Positions 1 to 8,874 of a stretch of DNA of 64,000 nucleotides are shown here, piece by piece. Numbering within the stretch: the first letter of the stretch is position 1; every line of letters starts with the position of its first letter. The stretch is from contig NZ_JAEHOK010000006.1 in assembly GCF_016236915.1 (NCBI RefSeq), positions 117,367 to 181,366 of the forward strand, given 5' to 3'. The position numbers were made by a program, and so were the translations under genes. This DNA is from Salegentibacter maritimus. GTDB lineage: Bacteria; Bacteroidota; Bacteroidia; Flavobacteriales; Flavobacteriaceae. The notes below the pieces were generated by a model. It made no database searches, was not told the DNA's origin, and saw only the letters and a list, made by a program, of their open reading frames with translations.

Positions 1-79
1 TGCCAAAATACACCAAAGAAGAAAGCGCAAGCATTACGCCAACGCTTCCTAGTTTTCTTTGTAATATTATTGGAGAATT

Positions 80-1144
80 TTATTTTTCGTTTGCATCCTT
101 ATTATCCATAGAGTTCCAACCACGAGCAATAAGGGGAAGTTTTTGGTTTGCACGTGTAATTAAATGCATACCTTCCTTTTCTTCGGTCATATGCCCAATA
201 ATGCTTAAATTGGGGTTTGCTTTTATTTTTTCGTAATCATCTTGTGAAATCGTAAGAAGCAATTCATAGTCTTCACCGCCACTTAAAGCTATTGTGGTAC
301 TATCTATATCAAACTCTTCACATACCGAAATCACCGCAGGGTCTAGCGGAATTTTCTCTTCAAATAAATTAGCCCCCACTTGCGAGTTTTTACACAAATG
401 AATAATTTCAGAAGAAAGCCCATCACTTATATCAATCATAGAGGTTGGTTTCACTCCAAGTTCCTTTAATAAAGGTGGGATATCTTTTCTGGCTTCCGGC
501 TTTAATTGCCTTTCAATTAAATAGGTATAAGGATCCAGGTCGGGCTGTGCATTAGGATTGGCTTTAAAAACTTCTTTTTCACGCTCTAAAATTTGCAAGC
601 CCATATAAGCAGCCCCAAGATCACCGGTTACCACAAGCAAATCATTTGGTTTAGCTCCACTTCTGTAAACAATATCTTCTTTTTCGGCCACACCCAGCAC
701 AGTAATACTAATTAATAATCCAGAAGTAGAAGAGGTGGTATCCCCACCCACAACATCAATATTATACAAATTTGCAGCCAGTTCTATTCCAGAATATAAT
801 TCCTCTAGCGCCTCTACCGGAAACCGGTTGGAAGCTGCAATAGAAACAGTTATTTGTGTGGCTTTGGCATTCATTGCGTAAATATCAGATGCATTTACCA
901 TTACGGCCTTATAACCCAAATGTTTCAAAGGCATATAGGCAAGGTCAAAATGTACACCTTCAACCAAAAGATCGGTACTAACTATCGTGTGCTTATCATT
1001 AAATTTCAATACCGCGGCATCGTCGCCAATACCTTTTACGGTAGAAGATAATTTAGGTTCGAAACATTTTGTTAGATGATCTATTAAACCAAATTCACCT
1101 AATTCTGAAAGATTTGTGCGCATATCCTGACTATTCTGAAACAT
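80..1144 (-). CDS. thiL: thiamine-monophosphate kinase ThiL
   Basis: Cytoplasmic ATP-dependent kinase that converts thiamine monophosphate to the cofactor thiamine diphosphate, the last step of thiamine synthesis. The protein has the two-domain AIRS/PurM-like fold: GIGDDAAVL sits at about residues 38-46, VGGDTTSS near the middle of the N-terminal half, and MIDISDGLSSE and ALSGGEDYELL in the C-terminal half, all typical ThiL nucleotide, metal and substrate motifs. At 354 residues it has normal family length. The frame stays open 14 codons upstream of the chosen ATG; the shorter start was preferred because family members begin shortly before the SELGEFGLID segment, and a further ATG seven codons in is also possible. 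It is divergent from sufA and has no partner gene inside the window. Confidence 0.93.
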   Translation of the reverse strand: MFQNSQDMRTNLSELGEFGLIDHLTKCFEPKLSSTVKGIGDDAAVLKFNDKHTIVSTDLLVEGVHFDLAYMPLKHLGYKAVMVNASDIYAMNAKATQITVSIAASNRFPVEALEELYSGIELAANLYNIDVVGGDTTSSTSGLLISITVLGVAEKEDIVYRSGAKPNDLLVVTGDLGAAYMGLQILEREKEVFKANPNAQPDLDPYTYLIERQLKPEARKDIPPLLKELGVKPTSMIDISDGLSSEIIHLCKNSQVGANLFEEKIPLDPAVISVCEEFDIDSTTIALSGGEDYELLLTISQDDYEKIKANPNLSIIGHMTEEKEGMHLITRANQKLPLIARGWNSMDNKDANEK

Positions 1145-1379
1145 AAGAGTATATTTTATTTGGCAAAATAAATGAATATTATTCAACTGCGATACTAAAG
1201 ATAGGCATAGATTAAAAAAGCTAACAAATCAATTTTAGAAAAAACAAATAAAACCACACAAAACAGACTAATTTTCAATCATTTAAGCATTTCAAATCCT
1301 ATAATTCAGGAATTGGTAACACTTATCATTGTATTTTTAAAACATATACTGAGGCTATGGTAAACCGTTAGTTTTATAG

Positions 1380-1387
1380 TATATTTG
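1380..1387 (+). promoter_or_regulatory. -7 promoter box upstream of sufA
   Basis: TATATTTG matches the Bacteroidota -7 consensus TAnnTTTG and lies 29 nt before the sufA ATG, giving a short leader. No clear TTG -33 box sits at the usual 17-19 nt spacing. It would serve the whole suf operon. Confidence 0.5.
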
Positions 1388-1416
1388 TAGCTAATTTAGA
1401 ATTAATCTTTTTAGCT

Positions 1417-1746
1417 ATGATAAAAGTAAGCGAAAGCGCTAAAAAAAAGATTGCAGCGCTAATGAGCGATGAAGGTTTTGATAATTTACAAGACTTTGTG
1501 CGTGTTGGTGTTAAAAGCGGTGGCTGTTCTGGCTTGTCATACGAATTAAAATTTGACAAAGCTAAAACAGAAGACGACAAACTTTTTGAAGATAATGATG
1601 TAAAAATAGTAGTTGACAAACGCAGTGTTTTATACCTGGCAGGAACTGTTTTAGAATTTTCTGGAGGCTTAAACGGGAAAGGTTTTGTATTTAACAATCC
1701 CAATGCCCAAAGAACCTGTGGATGTGGAGAGAGTTTTTCTCTTTAA
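1417..1746 (+). CDS. sufA: iron-sulfur assembly A-type protein (SufA/IscA/HesB family)
   Basis: A-type Fe-S carrier protein that receives clusters from the SufBCD scaffold and passes them to apo-proteins. The 109-residue length and the three conserved cysteines are diagnostic: C37 in GGCSG and C101/C103 in the C-terminal TCGCGESF. It is the first gene of a long same-strand suf operon and is followed 44 nt later by sufB. A -7 promoter box lies just upstream. SufA, IscA and ErpA are hard to separate by sequence; the position next to sufB supports the Suf assignment. Confidence 0.93.
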   Translation: MIKVSESAKKKIAALMSDEGFDNLQDFVRVGVKSGGCSGLSYELKFDKAKTEDDKLFEDNDVKIVVDKRSVLYLAGTVLEFSGGLNGKGFVFNNPNAQRTCGCGESFSL

Positions 1747-1790
1747 TGGTTCAAACTTTAGATTTTGACCTTAACTTATAAAAAATTGAA

Positions 1791-3236
1791 ATGGCATATA
1801 CTGAAGACGATTTAAAAAAAGAGCTCGAAACGAAAGAATATGAGTACGGATTTTATACCGATATTGAATCGGATACTTTTCCTGTGGGATTAAATGAAGA
1901 CATCGTTAGAGCGATCTCTAAAAAGAAGGAAGAACCAGAGTGGATGACCGAATGGCGATTAGAAGCATTTCGCTACTGGCAAACCCTGGAGGAGCCGGAA
2001 TGGGCAAACGTACATTACGAAAAACCAAACTTCCAGAATATATCTTATTATTCGGCACCAAATAAAAAACCGAAATATGATAGTTTAGACGAGGTAGATC
2101 CTGAATTACTGGATACTTTTAAGAAATTGGGGATCTCTGTAGATGAGCAGAAGAAATTGGCCGGTGTGGCCGTAGATGTGGTGATGGATTCTGTTTCGGT
2201 AACCACAACTTTTAAAAAGACCCTGGCCGAAAAAGGAATTATTTTCTGTTCTATCTCAGAAGCCATTAGGGAACATCCCGAGCTTGTAAAGAAATATATT
2301 GGATCTGTAGTTCCTAAAACCGACAACTTCTACGCCGCATTAAACTCGGCTGTATTTAGTGATGGTTCGTTTTGCTACATCCCAAAGGGCGTAAGATGCC
2401 CAATGGAACTTTCTACTTACTTTAGAATTAACCAGGCCGGAACAGGACAATTTGAACGTACACTGGTAGTGGCAGAACCGGGAAGTTATGTAAGCTACCT
2501 GGAGGGTTGTACCGCTCCCATGCGTGACGAAAACCAACTACACGCTGCCGTGGTAGAACTTATTGCATTAGATGATGCAGAGATTAAGTACAGTACCGTT
2601 CAAAACTGGTTCCCCGGAAATAAAGACGGAAAAGGTGGCGTGTTTAACTTTGTTACTAAACGCGGACTTTGTGAAAAAGGTGCAAAAATTTCCTGGACAC
2701 AGGTAGAAACAGGATCGGCGGTAACCTGGAAATATCCTTCTTGTATTTTAAAAGGAGATAATTCTATTGGAGAGTTTTATTCTATTGCGGTTACCAATAA
2801 TTTCCAGCAGGCAGATACTGGTACAAAAATGGTACACCTGGGTAAAAACACAAAAAGCACTATTATTTCTAAAGGTATTTCGGCGGGACAATCGCAGAAT
2901 TCTTACCGAGGATTGGTACAAATAAACGGAAGAGCCCAAAATGCACGTAACTTTTCACAATGTGACTCTCTTTTAATGGGTAACAAATGTGGAGCGCACA
3001 CCTTCCCATATATTGAAGTAAAAAACAAAACCGGACAGGTAGAGCACGAAGCTACGACAAGTAAAATTGGGGAAGACCAAATTTTTTACTGTAACCAACG
3101 TGGTATTGATACAGAAAAAGCAATTGCACTTATTGTAAACGGATTTAGCAAAGAGGTATTGAACAAATTACCAATGGAATTTGCAGTAGAAGCCCAAAAA
3201 CTATTAGAAATTTCGCTTGAAGGATCTGTAGGATAA
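1791..3236 (+). CDS. sufB: Fe-S cluster assembly scaffold protein SufB
   Basis: SufB is the scaffold subunit of the cytoplasmic SufBC2D complex on which Fe-S clusters are built using sulfur from SufS/SufE. The 481-residue length is normal. Recognisable family segments are the N-terminal helical part ([11 protein letters not shown]), [58 protein letters not shown] and the C-terminal beta-helix segment [12 protein letters not shown] with [21 protein letters not shown]. It follows sufA and precedes a small lipoprotein gene by 8 nt. Confidence 0.97.
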   Translation: MAYTEDDLKKELETKEYEYGFYTDIESDTFPVGLNEDIVRAISKKKEEPEWMTEWRLEAFRYWQTLEEPEWANVHYEKPNFQNISYYSAPNKKPKYDSLDEVDPELLDTFKKLGISVDEQKKLAGVAVDVVMDSVSVTTTFKKTLAEKGIIFCSISEAIREHPELVKKYIGSVVPKTDNFYAALNSAVFSDGSFCYIPKGVRCPMELSTYFRINQAGTGQFERTLVVAEPGSYVSYLEGCTAPMRDENQLHAAVVELIALDDAEIKYSTVQNWFPGNKDGKGGVFNFVTKRGLCEKGAKISWTQVETGSAVTWKYPSCILKGDNSIGEFYSIAVTNNFQQADTGTKMVHLGKNTKSTIISKGISAGQSQNSYRGLVQINGRAQNARNFSQCDSLLMGNKCGAHTFPYIEVKNKTGQVEHEATTSKIGEDQIFYCNQRGIDTEKAIALIVNGFSKEVLNKLPMEFAVEAQKLLEISLEGSVG

Positions 3237-3244
3237 ACAGCAAA

Positions 3245-3649
3245 ATGAAAATTGATAGAATGAAAAAGCTTTTGCTCATCCTTGCTATTGCCCTAACTGC
3301 CTTTTCTTGCCAGGACGAAGGCAGGGAAGATTTAATGAACCAACCTGAAACCGAAAAAGTGCCCGATAGCATTCAAACGCTAACCGGGGATTTTATCTAT
3401 GCAGGAGACGAGGCAATTTTACGGGGTAGCGATTTTATCTATGGCGTAAGTATAGACTCTATGTCTAAAATATTGGCCAAACAGGTACAGCCATTTCAAA
3501 AAGAAGATTTTGATATGGTAGCTGTTAAGGTAAAAGGGAAGATAATTACCAATCCGCGCCAGGACGGCTGGGATGAAAATATAGAAATACGAGAGATTTT
3601 AGAAATTCTGGAAACCGAAAAGGCTACAGAACAAAACGAAGAAGAATAA
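3245..3649 (+). CDS. small predicted lipoprotein inserted between sufB and sufC
   Basis: A 134-residue predicted lipoprotein of unknown function. A short positively charged N-terminus and hydrophobic stretch end in the lipobox-like AFSC, with Cys22 as probable lipid-attachment site, so the mature protein would sit in the cell envelope. The middle ([20 protein letters not shown] through [12 protein letters not shown]) reads like a small OB-fold domain of the kind found at the C-terminus of NlpE-type lipoproteins; that is inference. The acidic tail [10 protein letters not shown] ends the protein. ATG at 3260 is an equally good start. The gene lies 8 nt after sufB and 40 nt before sufC on the same strand, so it is probably co-transcribed, which is odd for a cytoplasmic Fe-S pathway. 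Confidence 0.75.
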   Translation: MKIDRMKKLLLILAIALTAFSCQDEGREDLMNQPETEKVPDSIQTLTGDFIYAGDEAILRGSDFIYGVSIDSMSKILAKQVQPFQKEDFDMVAVKVKGKIITNPRQDGWDENIEIREILEILETEKATEQNEEE

Positions 3650-3689
3650 TAAACCAATCCCATTTATTAGGGATGCATACAGAGAACTT

Positions 3690-4442
3690 ATGCTAAAAAT
3701 AAAGAATTTACACGCGAGTATAGAAGATAAAGAAATCCTTAAAGGAATTAATCTTGACATTAACCCTGGAGAGGTTCATGCTATTATGGGACCTAACGGT
3801 TCAGGAAAAAGTACACTTTCTTCGGTAATTGCCGGAAAAGAAGAATTTGAGCAAACTGAGGGAGAAATCATTTTTGAAAATACAGAAATTTCAGAAATGG
3901 ACCCTGAAGAAAGAGCCCATAAAGGTATTTTTCTTTCTTTTCAATACCCGGTAGAAATTCCAGGTGTTTCGGTTACTAATTTTATGAAAACCGCCATTAA
4001 TGCGCATAGAAAAGCTAACGGGCTTGAAGATATGCCGGCCAATGAAATGTTGAAAAAAATTAGAGAGAAGTCAGAAAGTTTAGAGATAGACCGTAAGTTC
4101 TTATCAAGATCTTTAAACGAAGGTTTTTCCGGAGGGGAAAAGAAGCGAAACGAGATTTTTCAAATGGCTATGTTAGAACCAAAATTAGCTATTCTCGATG
4201 AAACCGATTCTGGTTTGGATATTGACGCCCTTAAAATTGTTGCCGATGGTGTTAATAAACTTAGAACTAAAGACAACGCGGTACTGCTAATTACGCACTA
4301 CCAACGTTTACTTAACTACATTGTACCAGATGTAGTTCACGTAATGGTAGACGGAAAAATTGTGAAGTCTGGCGGTAAAGAACTTGCTCTAGAGCTGGAA
4401 GAAAGAGGTTATGAATGGATTAAAGCTGAAAAAGCCCTTTAA
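3690..4442 (+). CDS. sufC: Fe-S cluster assembly ATPase SufC
   Basis: ABC-type ATPase of the SufBC2D complex; its ATP cycle drives rearrangement of the SufB/SufD scaffold in the cytoplasm. Walker A GPNGSGKS is at residues 34-41, the ABC signature is seen as GFSGGEKKR, Walker B as [12 protein letters not shown], and the H-loop as LLITHYQR. The 250-residue length and the D-rich GLDIDALK segment are typical of SufC and not of membrane transporters; no permease gene is adjacent. It sits between the small lipoprotein gene and sufD. Confidence 0.97.
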   Translation: MLKIKNLHASIEDKEILKGINLDINPGEVHAIMGPNGSGKSTLSSVIAGKEEFEQTEGEIIFENTEISEMDPEERAHKGIFLSFQYPVEIPGVSVTNFMKTAINAHRKANGLEDMPANEMLKKIREKSESLEIDRKFLSRSLNEGFSGGEKKRNEIFQMAMLEPKLAILDETDSGLDIDALKIVADGVNKLRTKDNAVLLITHYQRLLNYIVPDVVHVMVDGKIVKSGGKELALELEERGYEWIKAEKAL

Positions 4443-4517
4443 AAATAATCCGTTTTTAAAACCAAAACACTAAAATTATGATTCCCTTATTTTAAGGGGA
4501 AATAAATTGAATCTGCA

Positions 4518-5834
4518 ATGGAATTAAAAGAAAAATTAGTATCATCATTTCTGGCTTTTGAAGAAGAGTATACAGGAACGAATGATGATCTTCATAAAAT
4601 ACGCAACCAGGCAATTAAAGATTTTGAAGCCCTGGGTTTTCCAAGCCGAAAGCAAGAAGAGTATAAATACACTTCCCTAAAATCGGTTTTAAAAGAAGAC
4701 TACAGTCTTTTTCCAAAGAAGGAAAATACCATAGAATATAGAGATATTGAAAAATACCTTATTCACGAGATAGACACTTACGATTTGGTATTTATAGACG
4801 GCATATACTCCTCTCACTTATCAAGTACTACACACGATAAGATTGATGTTTGCCTTATGTCTTCGGCGCTAAACAAAGATCTTTACAAACCGGTAATTGA
4901 TAATTATTTCAACAAAATTGCTCCAAAAAATGGGCTAAATTCGTTGAATACGGCATTTACCAAAGAAGGTGCCTTTATACATATTCATAAAAACACATTA
5001 GCCGATAAACCTATTCAGATTATAAATTTCTCTACCGGAAATGAATCTTCTGTTTTGGTGCAGCCGCGTAACCTAATTGTGGTAGACGAGAATTCACATT
5101 GTCAAATTATTGAACGTCACCAAAGTTTAACCGAACAACCGGTACTTACCAACTCGGTTACCGAAATCTTTGCCAATAAACGCGCTATTGTAGACTATTA
5201 CAAGATTCAAAACGATAATCTATCGGCTTCTTTAATAGACAATACCTATATAGAACAACAAACCGAAAGCTTTTGTTCGGTACATACCTTTTCCCTTGGC
5301 GGAAAATTAACCCGAAACAATCTTAATTTCTATCAAAAGGGAGAACGTATAGATTCTACCATGAAAGGTGTTACCATTATCGAAGGAAAACAACATGTAG
5401 ATCACAACACTTTAGTGCATCATATAGAACCTAATTGTGAGTCTCACCAGGATTACAAAGGTATTTTTGATGAAAAATCGGTGGGGGTTTTTAACGGAAA
5501 AGTGGTTGTAGAAAAAGAAGCGCAAAAAACAAACGCTTACCAGTCTAACAACAATGTTTTGTTAAACGACAAAGCAACCATAAACTCAAAACCTCAGTTG
5601 GAGATTTTTGCAGACGATGTAAAATGTAGCCACGGCTGTACCATTGGTCAATTAGACGAAGAAGCTTTATTCTATCTGCAGTCTCGTGGTATTCCAAGAA
5701 AAGAAGCTAGCGGTTTACTAATGTATGCCTTTGCCAACAACGTACTGGAAAGTGTAAAAATTCCGGAAATTAAAAAGAGAATCAATAAACTTATAGCCCT
5801 AAAATTAGGGGTAGAATTAGGATTCAATCTATAA
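4518..5834 (+). CDS. sufD: Fe-S cluster assembly protein SufD
   Basis: SufB paralogue that completes the SufBC2D scaffold and is needed for iron acquisition into the nascent cluster. The 438 residues show a divergent N-terminal helical region (including SRKQEEYKYTSLKSV) and a C-terminal beta-helix with the SufB/SufD-family segments DHNTLVHHIEPNCESHQDYK, SNNNVLLNDKATINSKPQLE and DDVKCSHGCTIGQLDEEALF. A small inverted repeat (TTCCCTT...AAGGGGAA) lies at about 4482-4502 between sufC and sufD and could be a processing or stabilising hairpin in the operon mRNA. Confidence 0.95.
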   Translation: MELKEKLVSSFLAFEEEYTGTNDDLHKIRNQAIKDFEALGFPSRKQEEYKYTSLKSVLKEDYSLFPKKENTIEYRDIEKYLIHEIDTYDLVFIDGIYSSHLSSTTHDKIDVCLMSSALNKDLYKPVIDNYFNKIAPKNGLNSLNTAFTKEGAFIHIHKNTLADKPIQIINFSTGNESSVLVQPRNLIVVDENSHCQIIERHQSLTEQPVLTNSVTEIFANKRAIVDYYKIQNDNLSASLIDNTYIEQQTESFCSVHTFSLGGKLTRNNLNFYQKGERIDSTMKGVTIIEGKQHVDHNTLVHHIEPNCESHQDYKGIFDEKSVGVFNGKVVVEKEAQKTNAYQSNNNVLLNDKATINSKPQLEIFADDVKCSHGCTIGQLDEEALFYLQSRGIPRKEASGLLMYAFANNVLESVKIPEIKKRINKLIALKLGVELGFNL

Positions 5835-5882
5835 ATTGCTTTTAAAAGTAGCATTAAATAGAATCTTTAAATCCATATTAAA

Positions 5883-7121
5883 ATGAGCATTGCTACTAAT
5901 AACATAGCATTTAACGTTGAAAAAATTAGAAAAGACTTCCCTATTCTAAATAGGGAAGTTAATGGTTATCCCCTGGTATATTTAGACAATGCGGCAACCT
6001 CGCAAACTCCAAAACAGGTAATGGATGCCATTGTAGACTATTATTCTAACTACAACGCAAATATTCACCGTGGGGTGCATAGCTTATCCCAGGAAGCAAC
6101 CGACAAATATGAAGTTGCCAGAAAAAAAATTCAACAACATTTCAATGCTAAAAAAGCACACGAAATAATATTTACCTCAGGTACCACCCATGGAATAAAT
6201 TTGGTTGCCAACGGCTTTGCATCCTTTTTAGAGGCAGGAGACGAAATTTTGGTTTCGGCCTTAGAGCATCACTCCAATATTGTTCCCTGGCAAATGCTTT
6301 GTGAAAAAACAGGAGCAATTTTAAAGGTGATCCCTATGAGCGAAGAGGGGGAGCTCATTTATGAAACTTTCGAAGAATTGCTTTCTAAAAAAACAAAAAT
6401 GGTTTTCCTAAACCATGTTTCAAACGCTTTGGGAACCATAAATCCTATTAAAAAAATTATAGATAAGGCCCACGAGAAAGGTGCAGCCGTTTTAATAGAT
6501 GGTGCCCAGGCAGCACCGCACATTAAGGCCGATGTCCAGGCGCTGGATGTTGATTTCTATGTGGTTTCTGCACATAAAATGTGTGGCCCAACAGGAGTTG
6601 GGGTTTTATATGGCAAAGAAGAATGGCTCGATAAACTACCCCCTTACCAGGGTGGTGGCGAGATGATTGCTACGGTAAGTTTTGAAAAAACAACCTATGC
6701 CGGACTTCCCCATAAATTTGAAGCAGGTACCCCCAATATTTGTGGCGGTATTGCTTTTGGTGCAGCTTTAGATTATATGAACAACATAGGATTTGAAGCT
6801 ATTGCACGCTACGAAGAAGAATTGTTAGATTATGCCACTTTAAAACTTCAGGAAATTGAAGGAATGAAAATTTACGGCACGTCTAAAGAGAAAACTGCAG
6901 TAATTTCTTTTAATATTGAAGGATTACACCCTTACGATATTGGCACCCTGGTAGACAAAATGGGAGTTGCCGTTAGAACCGGCCACCATTGCGCCCAACC
7001 TATTATGGATTTTTATAAAATTCCCGGTACGGTTAGAGCTTCTTTTTCGTTCTATAATAACAAACAAGAAGTTGAGCGTTTTATTGAAGCGGTTAAAAAA
7101 GCAAAAACCATGCTTTCCTAA
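5883..7121 (+). CDS. sufS: cysteine desulfurase SufS (group II)
   Basis: PLP enzyme that removes sulfur from L-cysteine as a persulfide and hands it to SufE. The Schiff-base lysine is K232 in VSAHKMCGP, and the catalytic cysteine is C370 in RTGHHCAQP, which is the group II (SufS/CsdA) context. ALEHHSNIVPWQ and DGAQAAPH are further PLP-site motifs. The 412-residue length is normal. The gene follows sufD by 48 nt; its partner sufE lies one gene downstream, separated by a small lipoprotein gene. Confidence 0.97.
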   Translation: MSIATNNIAFNVEKIRKDFPILNREVNGYPLVYLDNAATSQTPKQVMDAIVDYYSNYNANIHRGVHSLSQEATDKYEVARKKIQQHFNAKKAHEIIFTSGTTHGINLVANGFASFLEAGDEILVSALEHHSNIVPWQMLCEKTGAILKVIPMSEEGELIYETFEELLSKKTKMVFLNHVSNALGTINPIKKIIDKAHEKGAAVLIDGAQAAPHIKADVQALDVDFYVVSAHKMCGPTGVGVLYGKEEWLDKLPPYQGGGEMIATVSFEKTTYAGLPHKFEAGTPNICGGIAFGAALDYMNNIGFEAIARYEEELLDYATLKLQEIEGMKIYGTSKEKTAVISFNIEGLHPYDIGTLVDKMGVAVRTGHHCAQPIMDFYKIPGTVRASFSFYNNKQEVERFIEAVKKAKTMLS

Positions 7122-7131
7122 ACAAAAAATA

Positions 7132-7560
7132 ATGAAGAAACTTTTATTTATACTAAGTGCATTTTTAATGATTTCCTGCGGAAATTCAGAAGAAAAAATT
7201 TCAGAAAACCCGGCAGACCTCGCAGGTCTTAACGGCAATTACAAATTGCTGGAATTGGATGGGGAAAATATTGCTTCCGAAGGATTTATCCTAAATTTTG
7301 AAGGAAAAGAACAACGACTTTCGGGAAAGACCGGTTGTAATAATTTTGTAGCAAGCTATAAAGTCCAGGACTCTATCGTAAAATTTAATCAGCCTTTAGG
7401 CACAAAAATGTTTTGCCAGGGCCAAATGGAATATGAAGAGATTTTTGGCAAAGTGCTACCTGAAATTAGAAATGTAAAGATTAGCGATAAAGATTTAATA
7501 TTTTTATCGGCAGAAAATCAGGAGCTTTTAAACCTGCAAAAAACAGAAGACAGTGAGTAA
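7132..7560 (+). CDS. META-domain lipoprotein (HslJ-like)
   Basis: A predicted 142-residue lipoprotein. The N-terminus MKKLLFILSAFLMISCG is a lipoprotein signal with Cys17 as lipidation site. The mature part fits the META/HslJ domain: GLNGNYKLLELDGENI, the conserved GKTGCNNFVASYKV, and GTKMFCQGQMEYEEIF. HslJ-type domains occur in stress-related and envelope proteins; a precise function is not known. The frame is open far upstream, overlapping sufS, but the ATG directly before the signal peptide is the only sensible start. It begins 10 nt after sufS and overlaps the GTG of sufE by 8 nt, so it is translationally embedded in the suf operon. Confidence 0.85.
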   Translation: MKKLLFILSAFLMISCGNSEEKISENPADLAGLNGNYKLLELDGENIASEGFILNFEGKEQRLSGKTGCNNFVASYKVQDSIVKFNQPLGTKMFCQGQMEYEEIFGKVLPEIRNVKISDKDLIFLSAENQELLNLQKTEDSE

Positions 7561-7981
7561 AACGATACAGGAAATACAGGAAGAAATTGTAGATGAGTTC
7601 GCCATGTTCGAAGACTGGATGCAGCGTTACGAATATATGATAGAGCTTGGAAAAGCACTTCCGCTTATAGAAGAAAAATATAAAATTGAGGAAAACCTTA
7701 TTAAAGGTTGCCAAAGTAAAGTTTGGGTTCACGCTGAATTAAAAGATGATAAATTGGTGTTTACGGCCGATAGTGATGCGATAATCACCAAAGGGATTGT
7801 AGCTATTTTAATAAGGGCTTTTTCAAATCATCATCCCTCTGAAATTATAGAAGCCGACACAAAGTTTATAGATGACATTGGCCTAAAAGAACACTTATCA
7901 CCAACTCGTGCCAATGGTTTGGTAAGTATGGTCAAACAACTTAAAATGTATGCTGTGGCATACCAAACACAATTAAAATAA
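7553..7981 (+). CDS. sufE: sulfur acceptor protein SufE
   Basis: SufE takes the persulfide from SufS and delivers sulfur to SufB. The 142-residue protein carries the acceptor cysteine C53 in GCQSKVWVH, and the opening EIQEEIVDEFAMFEDWMQRYEYMI is the usual SufE N-terminus. The start is a GTG that overlaps the end of the META lipoprotein gene by 8 nt; the first in-frame ATG would remove conserved N-terminal residues, so GTG is preferred. The DUF59 gene starts 1 nt after its stop codon, indicating coupled expression. Confidence 0.95.
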   Translation: MSKTIQEIQEEIVDEFAMFEDWMQRYEYMIELGKALPLIEEKYKIEENLIKGCQSKVWVHAELKDDKLVFTADSDAIITKGIVAILIRAFSNHHPSEIIEADTKFIDDIGLKEHLSPTRANGLVSMVKQLKMYAVAYQTQLK

Positions 7982-7982
7982 G

Positions 7983-8306
7983 ATGGAGCAAGAAATAGAC
8001 ACGCAAGAATTGGGAGAAAAGATCGTAAAGGTTTTAAAAACCATTTATGACCCCGAGATTCCTGTAGACATATACGAATTAGGGCTTATTTACGACGTAA
8101 TGGTAAATACAGATTATGAAGTAAAAATCCTTATGACCCTTACAACACCCAACTGCCCGGTAGCCGAAAGTTTACCACAGGAAGTGAAAGAAAAAGTCGC
8201 TTCTATAGATACCGTTAAAGAAGCCGAGGTAGAGATCACTTTCGATCCGCCCTGGAACCAGGATTTAATAAGTGAAGAAGCGAAATTGGAATTAGGACTT
8301 TTATAG
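7983..8306 (+). CDS. MIP18/DUF59-family Fe-S assembly factor (SufT-like)
   Basis: Small 107-residue protein of the DUF59/MIP18 family, whose members (SufT, Cia2-type) help mature Fe-S proteins. Diagnostic features are the DPEIPVDIYELGLIYDV motif near residue 20 and TTPNCPVAESLP with the conserved cysteine. The C-terminal FDPPWNQDLISEEAKLELG is typical of the SUF-linked bacterial version. It begins immediately after sufE. The role is inferred from family and operon context; the gene is often annotated SufT-like. Confidence 0.92.
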   Translation: MEQEIDTQELGEKIVKVLKTIYDPEIPVDIYELGLIYDVMVNTDYEVKILMTLTTPNCPVAESLPQEVKEKVASIDTVKEAEVEITFDPPWNQDLISEEAKLELGLL

Positions 8307-8360
8307 ATTCTAAAAGTTTAAAAACCCATTAACTTTTAACCATAAACCCTTTACTTTATT

Positions 8361-8873
8361 ATGGCCGAAGAAATTGTAAACCGGGTAGCCAACAGCAAAC
8401 TTATAACCTTTAATCTTGAGGATTATTATCCTGAAGGTGAACGCGTATTGTTTGATGTGAAAGATTGGCTCCTGGAAGGTTTCGTTTTACGGGAAAGTGA
8501 ATTTAGGGAGCAGGCCAAAAATCACGACTGGAGCCAGTATCAAGACAAGTTTATTGCGCTTACCTGTTCCAGTGATGCTATAATTCCTGCCTGGGCCTTT
8601 ATGTTATTGGCCACTTATTTACAAGCCTACGCAAAAAAGGTAGTTACCGGTGATTTAGAAACCCTGGAAACCGTTCTTTATACCCAAATTATTTCAACAT
8701 TAGATGTTAGCGAATTACAGGACAAACCTGTAATCGTAAAAGGCTGCGCCCATAAACCGGTTCCAAAAAACGCCTATTTATTACTTATCGAAAAATTGCA
8801 GCCGGTGGTAAAGAGTTTAATGTATGGCGAGGCCTGCTCGTCTGTACCTTTATACAAAAAACCAAAAAATTAA
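8361..8873 (+). CDS. DUF2480-family protein
   Basis: A 170-residue soluble protein of the Bacteroidota family DUF2480, recognised from the opening EEIVNRVANSKLITFNLEDY and the segment FDVKDWLLEGFVLRESEFR. It has no signal peptide. The function is unknown, but the gene is a usual follower of suf genes in Flavobacteriaceae and here lies 54 nt after the DUF59 gene. A conserved cysteine is present in KGCAHKPVPKNAY near the C-terminus, with another in EACSSVPLYKK; a role in Fe-S or thiol chemistry is only a guess. Confidence 0.85.
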   Translation: MAEEIVNRVANSKLITFNLEDYYPEGERVLFDVKDWLLEGFVLRESEFREQAKNHDWSQYQDKFIALTCSSDAIIPAWAFMLLATYLQAYAKKVVTGDLETLETVLYTQIISTLDVSELQDKPVIVKGCAHKPVPKNAYLLLIEKLQPVVKSLMYGEACSSVPLYKKPKN

Positions 8874-8874
8874 T

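Noticed and set aside
1..34. Possible partial minus-strand gene downstream of thiL (hydrophobic MLALSSLVYFG)
   Set aside because: Only 11 codons are in the window, with no start context; it could be the 5' end of a membrane protein gene but cannot be supported.
4480..4505. Hairpin TTCCCTT/AAGGGGAA between sufC and sufD as a terminator
   Set aside because: No T-run follows, and the surrounding suf genes form a tight operon, so it is more likely internal mRNA structure.
6924..7238. Long antisense and overlapping frames, for example opposite sufS and within ileS, uvrC and the TonB receptors
   Set aside because: They lie fully within confidently identified genes, lack family signatures and have no promoter or ribosome binding support.
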